From assembly GCA_021464245.1 (NCBI GenBank), contig JADCRB010000104.1:1486400-1550399 (forward strand): a DNA stretch of 64,000 nucleotides. The letters run 5' to 3'. Made by a program: the position numbers and the translations under genes. The stretch comes from Carallia brachiata (taxonomy: Eukaryota; Streptophyta; Magnoliopsida; Malpighiales; Rhizophoraceae). Positions 53,276 to 64,000 of the stretch are shown here, piece after piece. The notes under the pieces are model-generated. The model saw nothing but the letters and a program-made list of their open reading frames with translations, had not been told where the DNA came from and did no database searches. Each line of letters opens with the position of its first letter. The stretch's first letter is position 1.

Positions 53276-56220
53276 ATGAATGGTCTCTCACATCTTGAGC
53301 CTGATTCCTTTGAGTTTGTTGAAGTTGATCCAACTGGAAGATATGGCAGGGTACATCTCTCTCTCTCTCTCTCTCTCTATGTGTTTCTTTAGAGTTTGGA
53401 GTTGATTTGGACGATTTATTTTGTGTTTGCAGTACAATGAAATCCTTGGCAAAGGAGCTTCAAAGAAAGTGTAAGAGTCTAATATTAGTCTTTCCAATCT
53501 TTAATTTGTTGGTCGTGGTGGAATTTGATGTGTGCTTACTTAATCTTATGCAAAATTTGACATCTTTGGGTGGTCTTTTTTTGAGTTTCTGAAAATGGGT
53601 AGTTGATGGATTTGCAATTTTTGGTGTTGGGTTTGAGGCAGTTATAGAGCATTTGATGAGTACGAGGGGATTGAAGTTGCTTGGAACCAGGTCAAGCTCT
53701 ATGATTTCTTGCAAAGCCCCGAAGATCTTGAGAGACTCTACTGTGAGATTCATCTCCTTAAGACATTGAAGCATAAGAACATTATGAAATTTTACACTTC
53801 TTGGGTTGATGTTGCCAATAGAAACCTCAACTTTGTGACTGAAATGTTCACTTCTGGGACTTTGAGACAGTAAGAACCTGTTTGAAAGCCAATTAATTTG
53901 AGATCTAATTCTTTCTTTTCTCCCCTTTTCTCTTTGGGTCTTTTCATGTTGTTGTAAATGATGTCTTGCCTTTTGTTCTTTTTGAGTAGGTATAGACTGA
54001 AGCACAGGAGGGTTAACATCAGAGCAGTGAAAAATTGGTGCAGGCAGATCTTGAAAGGACTCCTCTATCTCCACAGCCGTGACCCTCCTGTGATACATAG
54101 AGATCTGAAGTGTGACAATATTTTTATCAATGGGAACCAAGGGGAAGTGAAAATTGGAGATCTTGGCCTTGCTGCAATTCTTCGAAAATCACACGCTGCT
54201 TGCTGTGTTGGTATGCTTCATTGACTCGGATTCGATGAAATCTCTTTATTGGTCTCCATGTTTAGAGATGAAAAGTTGATGCCTTTTTAAGAGAAATTCG
54301 CTACTTCTCTAGTGCTCTGATGTTTGATGCTCCTAAATTTGATAATGTTCATCTTATGGTTGATTTTGGAGCTTACCCTTTTCAGGGACGCCGGAGTTCA
54401 TGGCTCCAGAAGTGTATGAGGAGGCATATAATGAGTTGGTCGATATTTATTCATTTGGTATGTGCATTTTGGAAATGGTCACTTTTGAATATCCATACAG
54501 TGAATGCACTCATCCTGCTCAAATCTACAAGAAAGTTATCTCTGTAAGTACTCTCCCTCTCTCTCTCTTTGTGTATGTGTGTGGGTAGAAAATGATAGAT
54601 TCCATTTACTCGATTTTTTCTTTAGGGGAAAAAACCAGATGCTTTGTATCGAGTAGAGGATCCAGAAGTAAGGCAATTCGTTGAGAAATGCTTGGCAACT
54701 GTGTCACTAAGGCTCTCTGCGAGGGAGTTGTTGAATGACCCATTTCTTCAGATTGGCGATTATGGATCTGATTTGAGATTATTAGATTGTGGGAGAGAAG
54801 TTGAGGACATGGGTCCTCTTATAAGACAACCTTATCTGGACTTTCATGATAACACTAATTCCTACTGTAATGGATATTCACTTGGCTACACTCACAATAA
54901 TGCTAATAATGGAAGCTATGTATACATCACTGAGAGTGAATGGGCGTTTCAGCCGACCAAGATTGAACCAAGTGGAATTGAATTTTTTGAGCAACATGAT
55001 GATGAGCATTCTGCAAATGTTGATATTAGCATAAAAGGGAAGAGAAGAGATGATGGGGGTATTTTTCTAAGACTTCGAATTGCAGATAAAGAAGGTTAGG
55101 ATTCTTATGTCTTCTTTCCAGTTACATGCCCTTTTGCATTTTATGGTCTTTGCTTTGATAGTTAATGTCTGATAAGTACCTCAATCATCTCCCGTTTGTA
55201 GGTCGCAAAAGAAACATATACTTCCCATTTGACATTGAAACTGATACAGCATTGAGTGTGGCAACTGAAATGGTCGCAGAACTTGACATCACTGATCAGG
55301 ACGTAACTGAAATAGCAGATATGCTTGATGGGGAGATTGCTTCCTTGGTACCTGAATGGAGGCCAGGGCCAGGGGTTGAAGAAACTCTGCGCTTTGCAAA
55401 TCAAAATTTATGCCGGGATTGTACTTCCACTCGGACCTCTAATGGGTCACTGGATTTTCTGTCTAATTCATGCTGTAGGCATGAATGTGCTTCAATGCAC
55501 GGCCGGTTTGAAGAGATCACATTCCAAGCTAATGAACCTGAGTATCATTTGACAGAAGGTGCACCGAATATGTTGAGCCAATCTGACTGCTTGCATTATG
55601 AGAAGACTTGGGCTCAACATGAAAGTCGTGAACTTACTCCAGCAGGCTCTGGAAAGAGCCATTCCGATGAAAAATACGAGCAATTTGATCCATCAATCAC
55701 GGTGCAGAATCAAACACAGATAGAATTAGCCACGAACATCAATCCACTACAAGCGAGTCAGTTAAACACTTGATGGGGGCTGATTCCTTTTGTGGAATGA
55801 CCACCTTATGCAGCGAACTCTCAGACAGTTCTGAGAATAAGATCCGGCATGAACTAAGATGGCTTAAAGCAAAGTACAAACTCAGAGATCAACTGTCGGG
55901 CATTGTACTAAAATCTTCAAGTTCTAGCAACAAAGATCATGGGGTTTTATCATCCTCGTTATCAAATTCGTTACAGGAAGACAGAGGAGGCATAGATGTC
56001 TTGAAATCTTCTGCCAACAGCAAGCATTTGAGCCCCAACTGCATATCATGCCAATAAGAGCTTCCCCAACAAAGAACATAGGGCCCAAAATTGCAAGGCA
56101 ATGAAGGCTATTCCAAGAGCAAAGGATATGGTCACTGCTAAGAATATGCACAAGGGGTCATTGCTTCCACACTCATTTCACTGGACCCAATCTCTCCCAG
56201 TAAATGCTGCTGATGTATAG
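53276..56220 (+). CDS. WNK1: WNK (with-no-lysine) protein kinase, 7 exons, two frame slips near the C terminus
   Basis: Ser/Thr kinase of the plant WNK family. Exons: 53276-53350, 53433-53470, 53642-53869, 53990-54210, 54386-54543, 54626-55094, 55202-56220. The kinase domain begins near residue 25. The usual beta-3 lysine is replaced by Asn (VAWNQVKL, residues 50-57), and lysines sit in the Gly-rich loop (GKGASKKV), the WNK hallmark. HRDLKCDN is at 150-157, DLG at 171-173, then [20 protein letters not shown]. An OSR1-type PF2-like domain follows ([19 protein letters not shown] ... EWRPGP). The first frame stops at TGA 55771-55773 (586 aa). The conserved [14 protein letters not shown] continues in the -1 frame to 56057, and [20 protein letters not shown] returns to the original frame, ending TAG 56218-56220. 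Two small indels explain this. The symbol follows the Arabidopsis gene in the same position; paralogue identity is inferred. Confidence 0.9.
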
Positions 56221-58881
56221 CTCTGTATGGCACTGTTACATTCGTTTATAAATTTTATATACCAATCATAGAGGATTTATTGCTACCACATCTACGCTTT
56301 CTCCTTTTTTTTGTTTGTTTTGGCCTGAGCAATGCTAATCCACCCCTACTCCCCCTCTCATGAAAGACTGATGGCACATTGTCAGGCTAACTTTATGCAT
56401 AAAAATATGTGGACGCATTTAGGGAGGTACGCTTGGCCACATAAGAGAGCTTGACCACCAGGCATCTTCGTAAGAGTATAGAGACGGGCAACATGTTAGG
56501 CTTGTGGAACATCTAGCATGTAATTTTTGAACATTGGAAATTGTTGTATTAATATGAATCTGTACAAAGACTCGACACAAATTGGTCAGAAATATCTGTA
56601 CAAAGTAAGCGTACACTACGACCAAAATAGCCAATCACTAACTTGGTCAAAACGATCATTCATTAACTGGGCACAAAGTCCGTCGACACAAAACTCTTTA
56701 ACGAGGGTAACCAACAACATATAATTAAATCTATTTAAAATTAAAATTTCAGATAAATTTAATTTAATAAGACCAAACTACTAATAACAAACTACTAATA
56801 ATAGTATTCACTACACTTTAACAGACTTTCACCGCACTTTAATTGACCTATTACGGAAATCAACCTAATAAATCAGGCAACTACCTCCCAACCTACTAAA
56901 CTACTATGTACTACACAAAATAAAATCAAGCAAACATAAGGCACCCAAATCAAAAAGCAGCAGCAAATTCCATCTCCAGCAACCTGAACATTTAACATGC
57001 AATGAGTGGACAACTATAATTTATGGATATTATCCACTTACCTAAACAGTTGCAAAAAAGCAAAGGTGATGGAATTCACTGATCATAAGGAGCAATATGG
57101 CAATCATAGTGGTTCTTAGAATTATCCTAGTTACTTGAGCCAGTCCATTTTGACTACCAGATGGCAGATAGGGTGAGTCTCATTGGCATTCATGAGACGA
57201 GATGCAATCATTGAAGTCTGTAGGACTTTCATATGTACCACTTGATTGGATTCACAGGTAATTTCCCGTCAACTTGAATTGTTTTGCCATTAGTTGTGGT
57301 TGCAAGGCGAGGACCCTCGGAAGTACTTGGTATGTCAGTTCCAGCTGGCCAATGAGACGTTGCTTTGTGAACATTCTGCCCCAAGCAACTTGTGGGTCCG
57401 GTTTCAAAGAGAGTAACATGGGTTACACACACAACCAATATGGTTCCATCAATAATAAAATGGTCCTCCACACAGTAGCCCCATTTAGGCTTGACTTTGT
57501 GGTGGACATTTATTGAAAAAATAATTAACCAAATGAACAAAGAGGACCATGAACCTAACTTAAAAAAATATAAGTGATTATATAATTTATTAAATAATAT
57601 TTAATTATTTATTTAATTTTTTTTGATAAATTTAATTATTTGACAATTGATTTCTATTTTATCCCAATAATGAGATTCCACTTATGCCTTGTTTGGATGC
57701 AAAAGAAAAGAAAAAGAAAAGAAAATGAAAGAAAATTATTATTTATTTATTTTTTTATTCATTTTTTTTTCAATTTAAATAATTAATTTTTAATTTTTTT
57801 TTCATAAATTATTATTCATTTTCTTTCTCACAACTTCCTAGTAATTATTTTTTATTAATTATAATATAATTATTATTATATTATTTTTTTATTTATTTTT
57901 TATTAATTTAAATATAGTATTTTCCATGAACTAATAGACCGCTCTAAACACCCTCGACTTTTGAAAAAATTAGGTTGTACAAAAGCTGTGCGCTTCCTGT
58001 ACGGACATGCACGGTCAGAAATCAAAGCCTGCCATTATTGTATGGTTGATGCCGAGTAACCAAAACGTATTTGGTGAAGTGGGTATAGGTAGAACATTGT
58101 AGGCTAAACTACTTAAAACATAACGTAAGAAAGCATTTTTTTTTTCAACAAATAGCGTCCTGTGAGTTAGAACATAGAATCCAAAACCAAAATACATTAA
58201 GAATTGAATAATTTAGGCTACCTGGTAGACCCAATTTAGCTTATATTTGCTTGTCATTAATGATCTAGGAAAATATTGTACCAATTATGTGGTAGAACTT
58301 AAAACAATAAAAAAAAATGAGATATTATATAGTAACCCTGTTTTTTGCTAAAGCAAATTTACGTTGTCTTTTGTAACAATTAGATAGACATTATTTGTCT
58401 GTTTGAATCTCGTATATCAAAAGGGTAAGATTACTTTCTCAAAGTTAAAGAAAAACATTCTTTTTTCGTGTAAAAAATAGAGAGAGAGAGAGATTGTATA
58501 CAACCGTCCATTTTCCAGTCACACATTGAATAAAATTTTGTGCTGCACGCTTTTTTTTTTTTTTTTTAACGTGGTAGCAAAGTTGAGAGACGGGAAATTT
58601 TTATAAGGCAGGTTTGGATATTTGCTTTGTCACATTAATAATGTGATTATGATGAGTCTTCTCAAAAAAAAAAACGTGATTATGATGAGTCTTGTGAAGT
58701 TTTGCATGTTAGCCACCACAGCAGCATCGGAGACGTTGGATATAATAGACTTCTCCGAAAGGCATGTCCACCACCAATAACTTTTAAAAGATGGTGACCT
58801 ATGCACCTTGGAAAGGCGTGTCCACCACCAAAAACCTTTTAAAAGGAAATAAGGAAATCAGCTTTGATTAATTGTACAAAT

Positions 58882-58955
<74 letters not shown>

Positions 58956-59237
58956 TGTGGAGAACTAGATACTAGGTTTTAGACTACTTAACACTACAGT
59001 AATTAGGCGTAAAGAGATTTATTTAGGCTTAATAATATTTTAGAAAAGGATATTGGATGAGAATGTCATCAAGTGAATTTCGACTTTGATCCGTACATGC
59101 GATATTTAAAAAATATTTTAATATTTAAATTTTAATATTTTTATTTTAAAAATATTGAATTTTAATTTTAAAAAAAGGATGTAAAATTTATGAAAGTATA
59201 GAAATTTAATTCACGATTTAATAAATTTCTTAAAAGA

Positions 59238-59239
<2 letters not shown>

Positions 59240-59279
<40 letters not shown>
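59240..59279. repeat. (AT)20 microsatellite
   Basis: Twenty uninterrupted AT units. Confidence 0.95.
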
Positions 59280-59285
<6 letters not shown>

Positions 59286-60041
59286 CAATGCCTTTTTCCT
59301 TCGCCTCAGGCCCATACCCAAATTTGGACGTGGGGATGGGTCTTAATAACCTGGAACTAGAAAACAATCCATCTATCAGTTGGGCATCTAGGCCCCTAGA
59401 AACTGCAACTGATATGGCCATATGGGAAACATGATCTCAAGGCCCACAAAATTATTCACGTGATAAAACCAATTTAAAAATTCAGTGCACCAAAAAAAAA
59501 AAAAAAATTAAGTACACCAACACTAAAATTCCTCCAAATGACTTTTTTTATCCCATCATTTATTTTTGGTTTGTCGGTGGTGGCAGAATATAAATTCTGG
59601 TTGCTAAAACTAAGAGTCCATCTGCTAATTCCACTGCTGAGAAGCCAAGAACCGTGTTCTTACTTGACGGTCCTAAAAAATCAAACCCAAAAACAACCAC
59701 CACGGATTTCTTCGGAGATTGAATAAGAAATACAACGCGATTTGACAGCCAAAAGAAAGTGTTTGAGTGGTGTGCTTTAAGCACGACTAGTTAAATTATT
59801 GAAATCTATTAATTTTGTATCCAAATTCTAATTACTATATCCTTTTTTTTTTCTTAAGAATAGTCAAAATCTATATTACAACTATAGTAAAAAGAAGTTC
59901 GAAACTCCTGCCTTCCTCTCTAAATACTATTTTATATCCTTTCTTTTTATCTTTTGTTTTGGTCAATAAGAGGCATCCTTTCCTAATCTTTGGACTTCTC
60001 TCTCTCTTTTTTTTTGTGTTTTTTTTTGTCTAACTTGGACT

Positions 60042-60250
60042 TCTCTTTTTTTTTTTGGTCTAGACTGTCTAGTATCAATCCTATTGGGCTGACTAATCTG
60101 AACTGACCCGGGTAAGACCCCGAAGGGTGGTAAAGGTCTTCCTGCAGGTATTTAACGCAGCTGCATTCCCAGAGTTCAAAACCGAAATCTCTAATTAAAC
60201 GAATTCAGATCCTTACCATCTAAATCAGTGTCTGCTCGTTAAATTGGATT
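60042..60250 (-). repeat. tRNA-derived SINE, minus strand, just upstream of RPS24
   Basis: Minus strand: TTTAGATGGTAAGGATCTGA (A-box region), GGTTTTGAACTCTGG (B box), AATGCAGCTGCGTTAAATAC. It continues with CCTTCGGGGTCTTACCCGGG and GATTAGTCAGCCCAATAGGA, ending in an A-tail (the T run at about 60042-60055). The body resembles the plant TS/Rudra-type SINE body; family from memory. Confidence 0.65.
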
Positions 60251-60299
60251 TCTATTGTAAAACTAAAAACTAAAAAACTGTTTGAAAAGGGAAAGGAGA

Positions 60300-60445
60300 T
60301 GGGCCCAAAAGATAAGAGAATGGATCGTTTGATCTTATATCTCCAGGCCCATCGTCGCAGACTAGTGGGCCCATAAACCAACGACGGAGCCCCTCCCTCT
60401 GTGTACTGTAGGCCGAAACCCTAATTACAAGCGGGGGCTATAAAA
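60300..60445 (+). promoter_or_regulatory. RPS24 promoter: site II motifs, telo-box, TATA box
   Basis: TGGGCCC at 60300-60306, AGGCCCA at 60345-60351, TGGGCCCA at 60366-60373, telo-box AAACCCTAA at 60416-60424 and TATAAAA at 60439-60445. This is the same element set as at RPS3A, consistent with co-regulation of ribosomal-protein genes. Confidence 0.7.
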
Positions 60446-60538
60446 TGGTCAGGGCAAAAACCTGCGGCGCGCCACTCTCTGTTTTCCTCTGCAGTTCTGT
60501 CTGCCTCTTGGTGTTTTTGCTCCGTTTGAAGCTGAACC

Positions 60539-62855
60539 ATGGCGGACAAGGCTGTGACCATTCGGACAAGAAAGTTCATGACTAACCGCCTTCTTTCCAG
60601 GAAGCAGTTCGTAAGCTCTCTATCTCTCTTGAATCTTGTTTTCTAATTAAGAGTACTGTCTCTGGTCATTTTAACGTTGTTGGTCTACCGGTTTATAAGA
60701 TCTTAAGAAAATGATAAATATGGAAATTAACAAGAAATGGTTTGAGGTTCCTCTTAGTGTTCTTGCTTTGGTTTTTGAGTTCCTCTTTTTTTTTTTTGAA
60801 AAAAAAACTTGTTGGCTTCAAATTATTAACAAATTCACATGGACTGTTGAATATTGGAATTCGTGAAAAAAAATAGATAAACTGTCGGATACCGTTGAAT
60901 GCGGATGCTTTTACAATTTGAGCCATTTTTCTTATTTAAGGTTGCGTAGGATTTTGTTATTGGTTTTTTTTTTTTTTTTTGGACAATTAAAGTATGATTA
61001 GTTATGGATTTGATACTTTGGGGGGGCGGCCGGTGATGTGAGAAAATATTTGCTACTCTTGATGGGTTGTAAAGGATCCATCTGATGATTCCTATCCACC
61101 AAGATCTCTGAGGCCTTGGAATCTCTCCACGTTTCACTTAGTTAATTTGTGGTGCCATAGAACAGGTTTTTATGTTTTTGTAACTTTTTGTTTTTTTGTG
61201 TGTGCAAAGTTTTCTGGGTTCAATAGGAAAGCCTTGTACAACTGTTAACATGGCATCCACATTCGTGAATAGTTTCGGAACATTTGCACTCCAATGGTCA
61301 GAATGATATCCAAAATCTTACCTTCTAATTTTAATTTTTGCACTCCAATGGTCAGAATGATATCCAAAATCTTACCTTCTAATTTTAATTTTCACTGGTC
61401 AAAATGTACTGATTTTTTTTAATGATTGAAAGTATTATGTTCAGTTTTAGAATTCTGGGCACGATTATCTAAAATTTGATGCTATCTTCCTGCATGTTCT
61501 GCTGTCAGAAAAAAAGTAGAAGATTCAGGTGTATCTGGCTTAAGCTTTTGCTCTTTTGTCATGCAGGTTATTGACGTTCTTCATCCAGGAAGACCAAATG
61601 TTTCCAAGGTATATCTTGATTCAGTTGCAGTTGTTAGGAATTGGTGTTCTGTGAACATCAATTTTGAGACTGCTGTGTATATTACAAATTTCTTTTGAGA
61701 AATTTATGCATGATATTTGAGGATTTAATGTTTTTATCCTTTTGAGAGCCCCTGTATGACAAATGGTCAAGTATAAACATACTTAGAATCTCCTTGTTGA
61801 AATTTTTCATCTGGCACTACTGAATTGATTGTTGCTATGATCTTGTTGAGCTGTTGATTCATTGAATTGTTTTGTTCTGTGTTTTAATTCTTTTTATGCA
61901 GGCAGAACTGAAGGAGAAGCTGGCAAGTCTGTATGAGGTGAAGGACCCAAATACAATTTTTGTGTTCAAGTTTAGGACCCATTTTGGAGGTGGGAAATCT
62001 ACTGGATTTGGGTTGATTTATGATACTGTTGAGAACGCAAAGAAGTACGAGCCAAAGTACAGGCTTATCCGAGTAAGTCTTCAACATATATGCTATTCAG
62101 ATTGTCACTTATGCAAAAAAGTGTAGGAGATTTCTGAGTGCCAAGGATTGTTTATATGCAAAATGCACTTTGGAAACTGGTATATTGAGTTTATATATAC
62201 AAGCATTTGGAGAATGGAATCAAAAGGAGTTGTCGAGTGTGGAATTTTTGGGTCTTGTTGTAGGAATAATACCTTGGATGGGGTTCAGGTGCAATTAATG
62301 GGTTCGTGTTCTCCATTACACCTTTGCATTTGCTATTGATCCCTTATCTCATAATCTGATCTTGTTGTTTTTGTGGATGTTTCTCTTGCTGCGTTGTAGC
62401 TGCTCAGTGTTTGAAATGATGATATAGTCCCACGTCCATTTATTTGATCCTTTATCGCATAATATGTAGATCTTGTTGTCCTTGTGGATCTCTCACTGCA
62501 TTTTAGGTGGTCAGTTTTTGAAATGATGATATGGTCCCACTTCCCTATTTTTGGATGATGAAATGTTTTTTAGGTCTAATGTGTTCAACTTCCCATGCTG
62601 CCAGAATGGACTTGATACTAAGGTAGAGAAGTCAAGGAAACAGCTGAAAGAGAGAAAGAACAGGGCTAAGAAGATTCGTGGAGTAAAGAAGGTAATGATT
62701 GGTTTAATTCTGTGTTGGTGTGCTAGGGCCTCATTTCGGTCTCTGTTTTTCTGTAATTCACTGCTACTTAAGAGCCAATCCATGTCTAATTTGTTTTAAT
62801 CCTTGTTATGCAGACCAAGGCTGGAGATGCTGCCAAGGCGGGAAAGAAGAAATGA
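60539..62855 (+). CDS. RPS24: 40S ribosomal protein S24 (eS24), 5 exons
   Basis: Small-subunit ribosomal protein eS24. Exons: 60539-60610, 61567-61608, 61902-62072, 62605-62691, 62814-62855. All joins are in phase and give 137 aa, the normal length. It opens [20 protein letters not shown]; the core holds [20 protein letters not shown], then [20 protein letters not shown] and [18 protein letters not shown]. The C-terminal tail is very basic ([20 protein letters not shown]). Intact. Introns 1 and 3 contain direct duplications. The promoter has a telo-box and site II motifs. Confidence 0.96.
61283..61390 (+). repeat. Perfect 54-bp tandem duplication in RPS24 intron 1
   Basis: GCACTCCAATGGTCAGAATG starts at 61286 and again at 61340. 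The copies appear identical through TTCTAATTTTAATTTT. Confidence 0.9.
62338..62560 (+). repeat. Diverged ~108-bp tandem duplication in RPS24 intron 3
   Basis: GATCCCTTATCTCATAATCT at 62338 corresponds to GATCCTTTATCGCATAATAT at 62446. Both copies then share GATCTTGTTG, TTGTGGAT, GGTCAG/GCTCAG and TTTGAAATGATGATAT. Confidence 0.75.
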
Positions 62856-64000
62856 GTTTTCAAGGGTTTGGTGGCAATCTTTTTATGCCCATGTATGCCG
62901 GTGGGTTTTTCTTTCATGGTGACATCTTCTATAAGTTGGGGACTTCAGAATGAAATCTTTTTTTGTGTGGATGGGTGCCATCAGATGTTTAGCATAATAC
63001 TGATTTAGCACTAGCACTCCTTAAGAGATTGTTTTTTGAGAGATTAATATGTGCACATTCCCGGCCAATCTTTTGTTGTCCTAGTAAATAGTGATGCCCC
63101 CCAACGAATGTTAGATGAGGTATCCTGTGGCTGTGTTTTCATGGATCGTGCATGCTGAGACTTAATTCTACATGATTTGGGTGTCCTGGATTGTTGCTCT
63201 TAGAAAGGGGAGGTCCTGATTTTGAGAAGAGCTGTATGACGCGAAAGTGTCGCGTACCCTTCCTTTGAGAAGGGTGTGATACCACCACCTATCAGGCCCA
63301 ACGAGCAGTACACGGAGCTGCATCCCTACTCGCTGGTCCATGCACATCGCTCTCTCCAGGATGTTGGCTGTCAAACTTCTCTTTCAAAGAGTGGATTGTG
63401 CGAATTGATATAAAAGGCGTTTGTCCTCGGGACATCTTCCATCATTTGATGATCGATGTCAATTAACTGACAGTTACTTTTCATGCGTTAATATCACCTA
63501 GTTCAAATTTCATTGCAACTGTCCACAGGTATTGGGATCTCGGTATTTAAAATGAACTAGAAACGATGGGGCAGCAGTCTACCGGACACCCGGGAGGTGA
63601 GACTGAATCGTCGAAAGTTGTTCAATGCGAACCATCAAACAAATTCCATACGTTAAACTAAACAATTTTTCAAACGTCCCAGGTTTCTCCATCTTTTTCC
63701 CATGACAGCTGATCATTTAAAAAAAAATTGAGTAATTTTTAATTTGATTTATATTTTTTATTATAATTTATTCATAATTTTGTCTTGAAAAAATTATTCA
63801 TAATTTTTCACTATGAAAATTTTATTTAGAATTAAAAAATAGTAAAAATAGCAAGAATTTAAAAATGATTATTTAACAATTATTGTGAGGGAATCATAAG
63901 GAATATAATTTTATTGGGATATATGTAAATAAGTAATGATGTTGACTATTAGATAATTAAATTTAAAAAAATAAGTTATTAAATGAGATTAAATAGATTA
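62856..64000. other. RPS24 3' flank with GC-richer insertion and AT-rich end
   Basis: RPS24 3' UTR to about 63.1 kb. A GC-richer segment at 63195-63400 resembles a group II intron end. Very AT-rich DNA follows from about 63.7 kb. No protein gene seen. Confidence 0.5.
63195..63400 (+). other. Possible organelle-derived insertion with group II intron domain V-like sequence
   Basis: GAGCTGTATGACGCGAAAG followed by TGTCGCGTAC has the AGC triad, a five-base-pair GACGC/GUGUC stem and a GAAA tetraloop of domain V. Two mismatches lie in the outer stem. The segment is distinctly more GC-rich than its surroundings. Origin (mitochondrial more likely than plastid) is inferred. Confidence 0.45.

Larger units (their letters stand above)
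56221..60299. other. Gene-free stretch between WNK and RPS24
   Basis: WNK 3' UTR, then AT-rich DNA without a recognisable gene. It holds microsatellites at 58887-58915 (AT) followed by 58921-58951 (GA), and 59240-59279 (AT)20. Short direct duplications lie at 58637/58671 (GTGATTATGATGAGTCTT) and about 58760/58812 (GTGTCCACCACCAA-like). A SINE lies at 60042-60250. Confidence 0.5.

Noticed and set aside
53460..54140. 226-codon minus-strand frame
   Set aside because: It runs antisense through WNK exons and introns; the plus strand encodes the kinase domain.
62410..62560. C/D-box snoRNA pair in RPS24 intron 3 (repeated TGATGA)
   Set aside because: No CTGA D box at a suitable distance and no terminal stem.

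Overview
This is nuclear DNA of a flowering plant, almost certainly a eudicot. It shows AT-rich intergenic DNA, GT-AG introns, many AT/GA microsatellites, SINE and LINE remnants and small hairpin transposons. It carries plant-type genes such as zeta-carotene desaturase, DRT102, a DUF868 protein and a WNK kinase. The species cannot be named from the window. No bacterial, phage or CRISPR content was seen, and I found no convincing new multi-gene system.

Layout: PUS7/TruD pseudouridine synthase (minus, 878-8563, 20 exons) and EMC2 (plus, 9251-13981, 9 exons) diverge from a shared ~690-bp spacer. RPS3A follows (plus, 15218-17486, 7 exons). A repeat-rich gap (17.5-24.4 kb) holds LINE and SINE debris. 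Then come a DUF868 gene (minus, 24456-25364), a gene-poor stretch (25.4-33.0 kb), zeta-carotene desaturase ZDS (plus, 33065-38788, 14 exons) and, convergent with it, DRT102 (minus, 39996-40973). The next 12 kb holds one frameshifted EF-hand gene (minus, 44005-44444) and many small repeats. The window ends with a WNK kinase (plus, 53276-56220), RPS24 (plus, 60539-62855) and a probable organelle-DNA insertion.

The order PUS7, EMC2, RPS3A, DUF868, ZDS, DRT102, WNK, RPS24 matches, from memory, Arabidopsis chromosome 3 loci At3g04820 to At3g04920. The window is therefore an ancestral gene neighbourhood stretched by repeats. The genes do not form a pathway: they cover RNA modification, ER membrane-protein insertion, two 40S ribosomal proteins, carotenoid synthesis, kinase signalling and calcium binding.

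Most notable points: a U12-type AT-AC intron in PUS7; a triplicated 3' end of DRT102 that includes its last codons; small indels in PUS7, RPS3A, WNK and the EF-hand gene that look more like sequence errors than decay of essential genes; a ~450-bp repeat present twice in opposite orientation; and several hairpin MITEs. All exon boundaries were inferred by eye from splice sites, reading phase and family resemblance.
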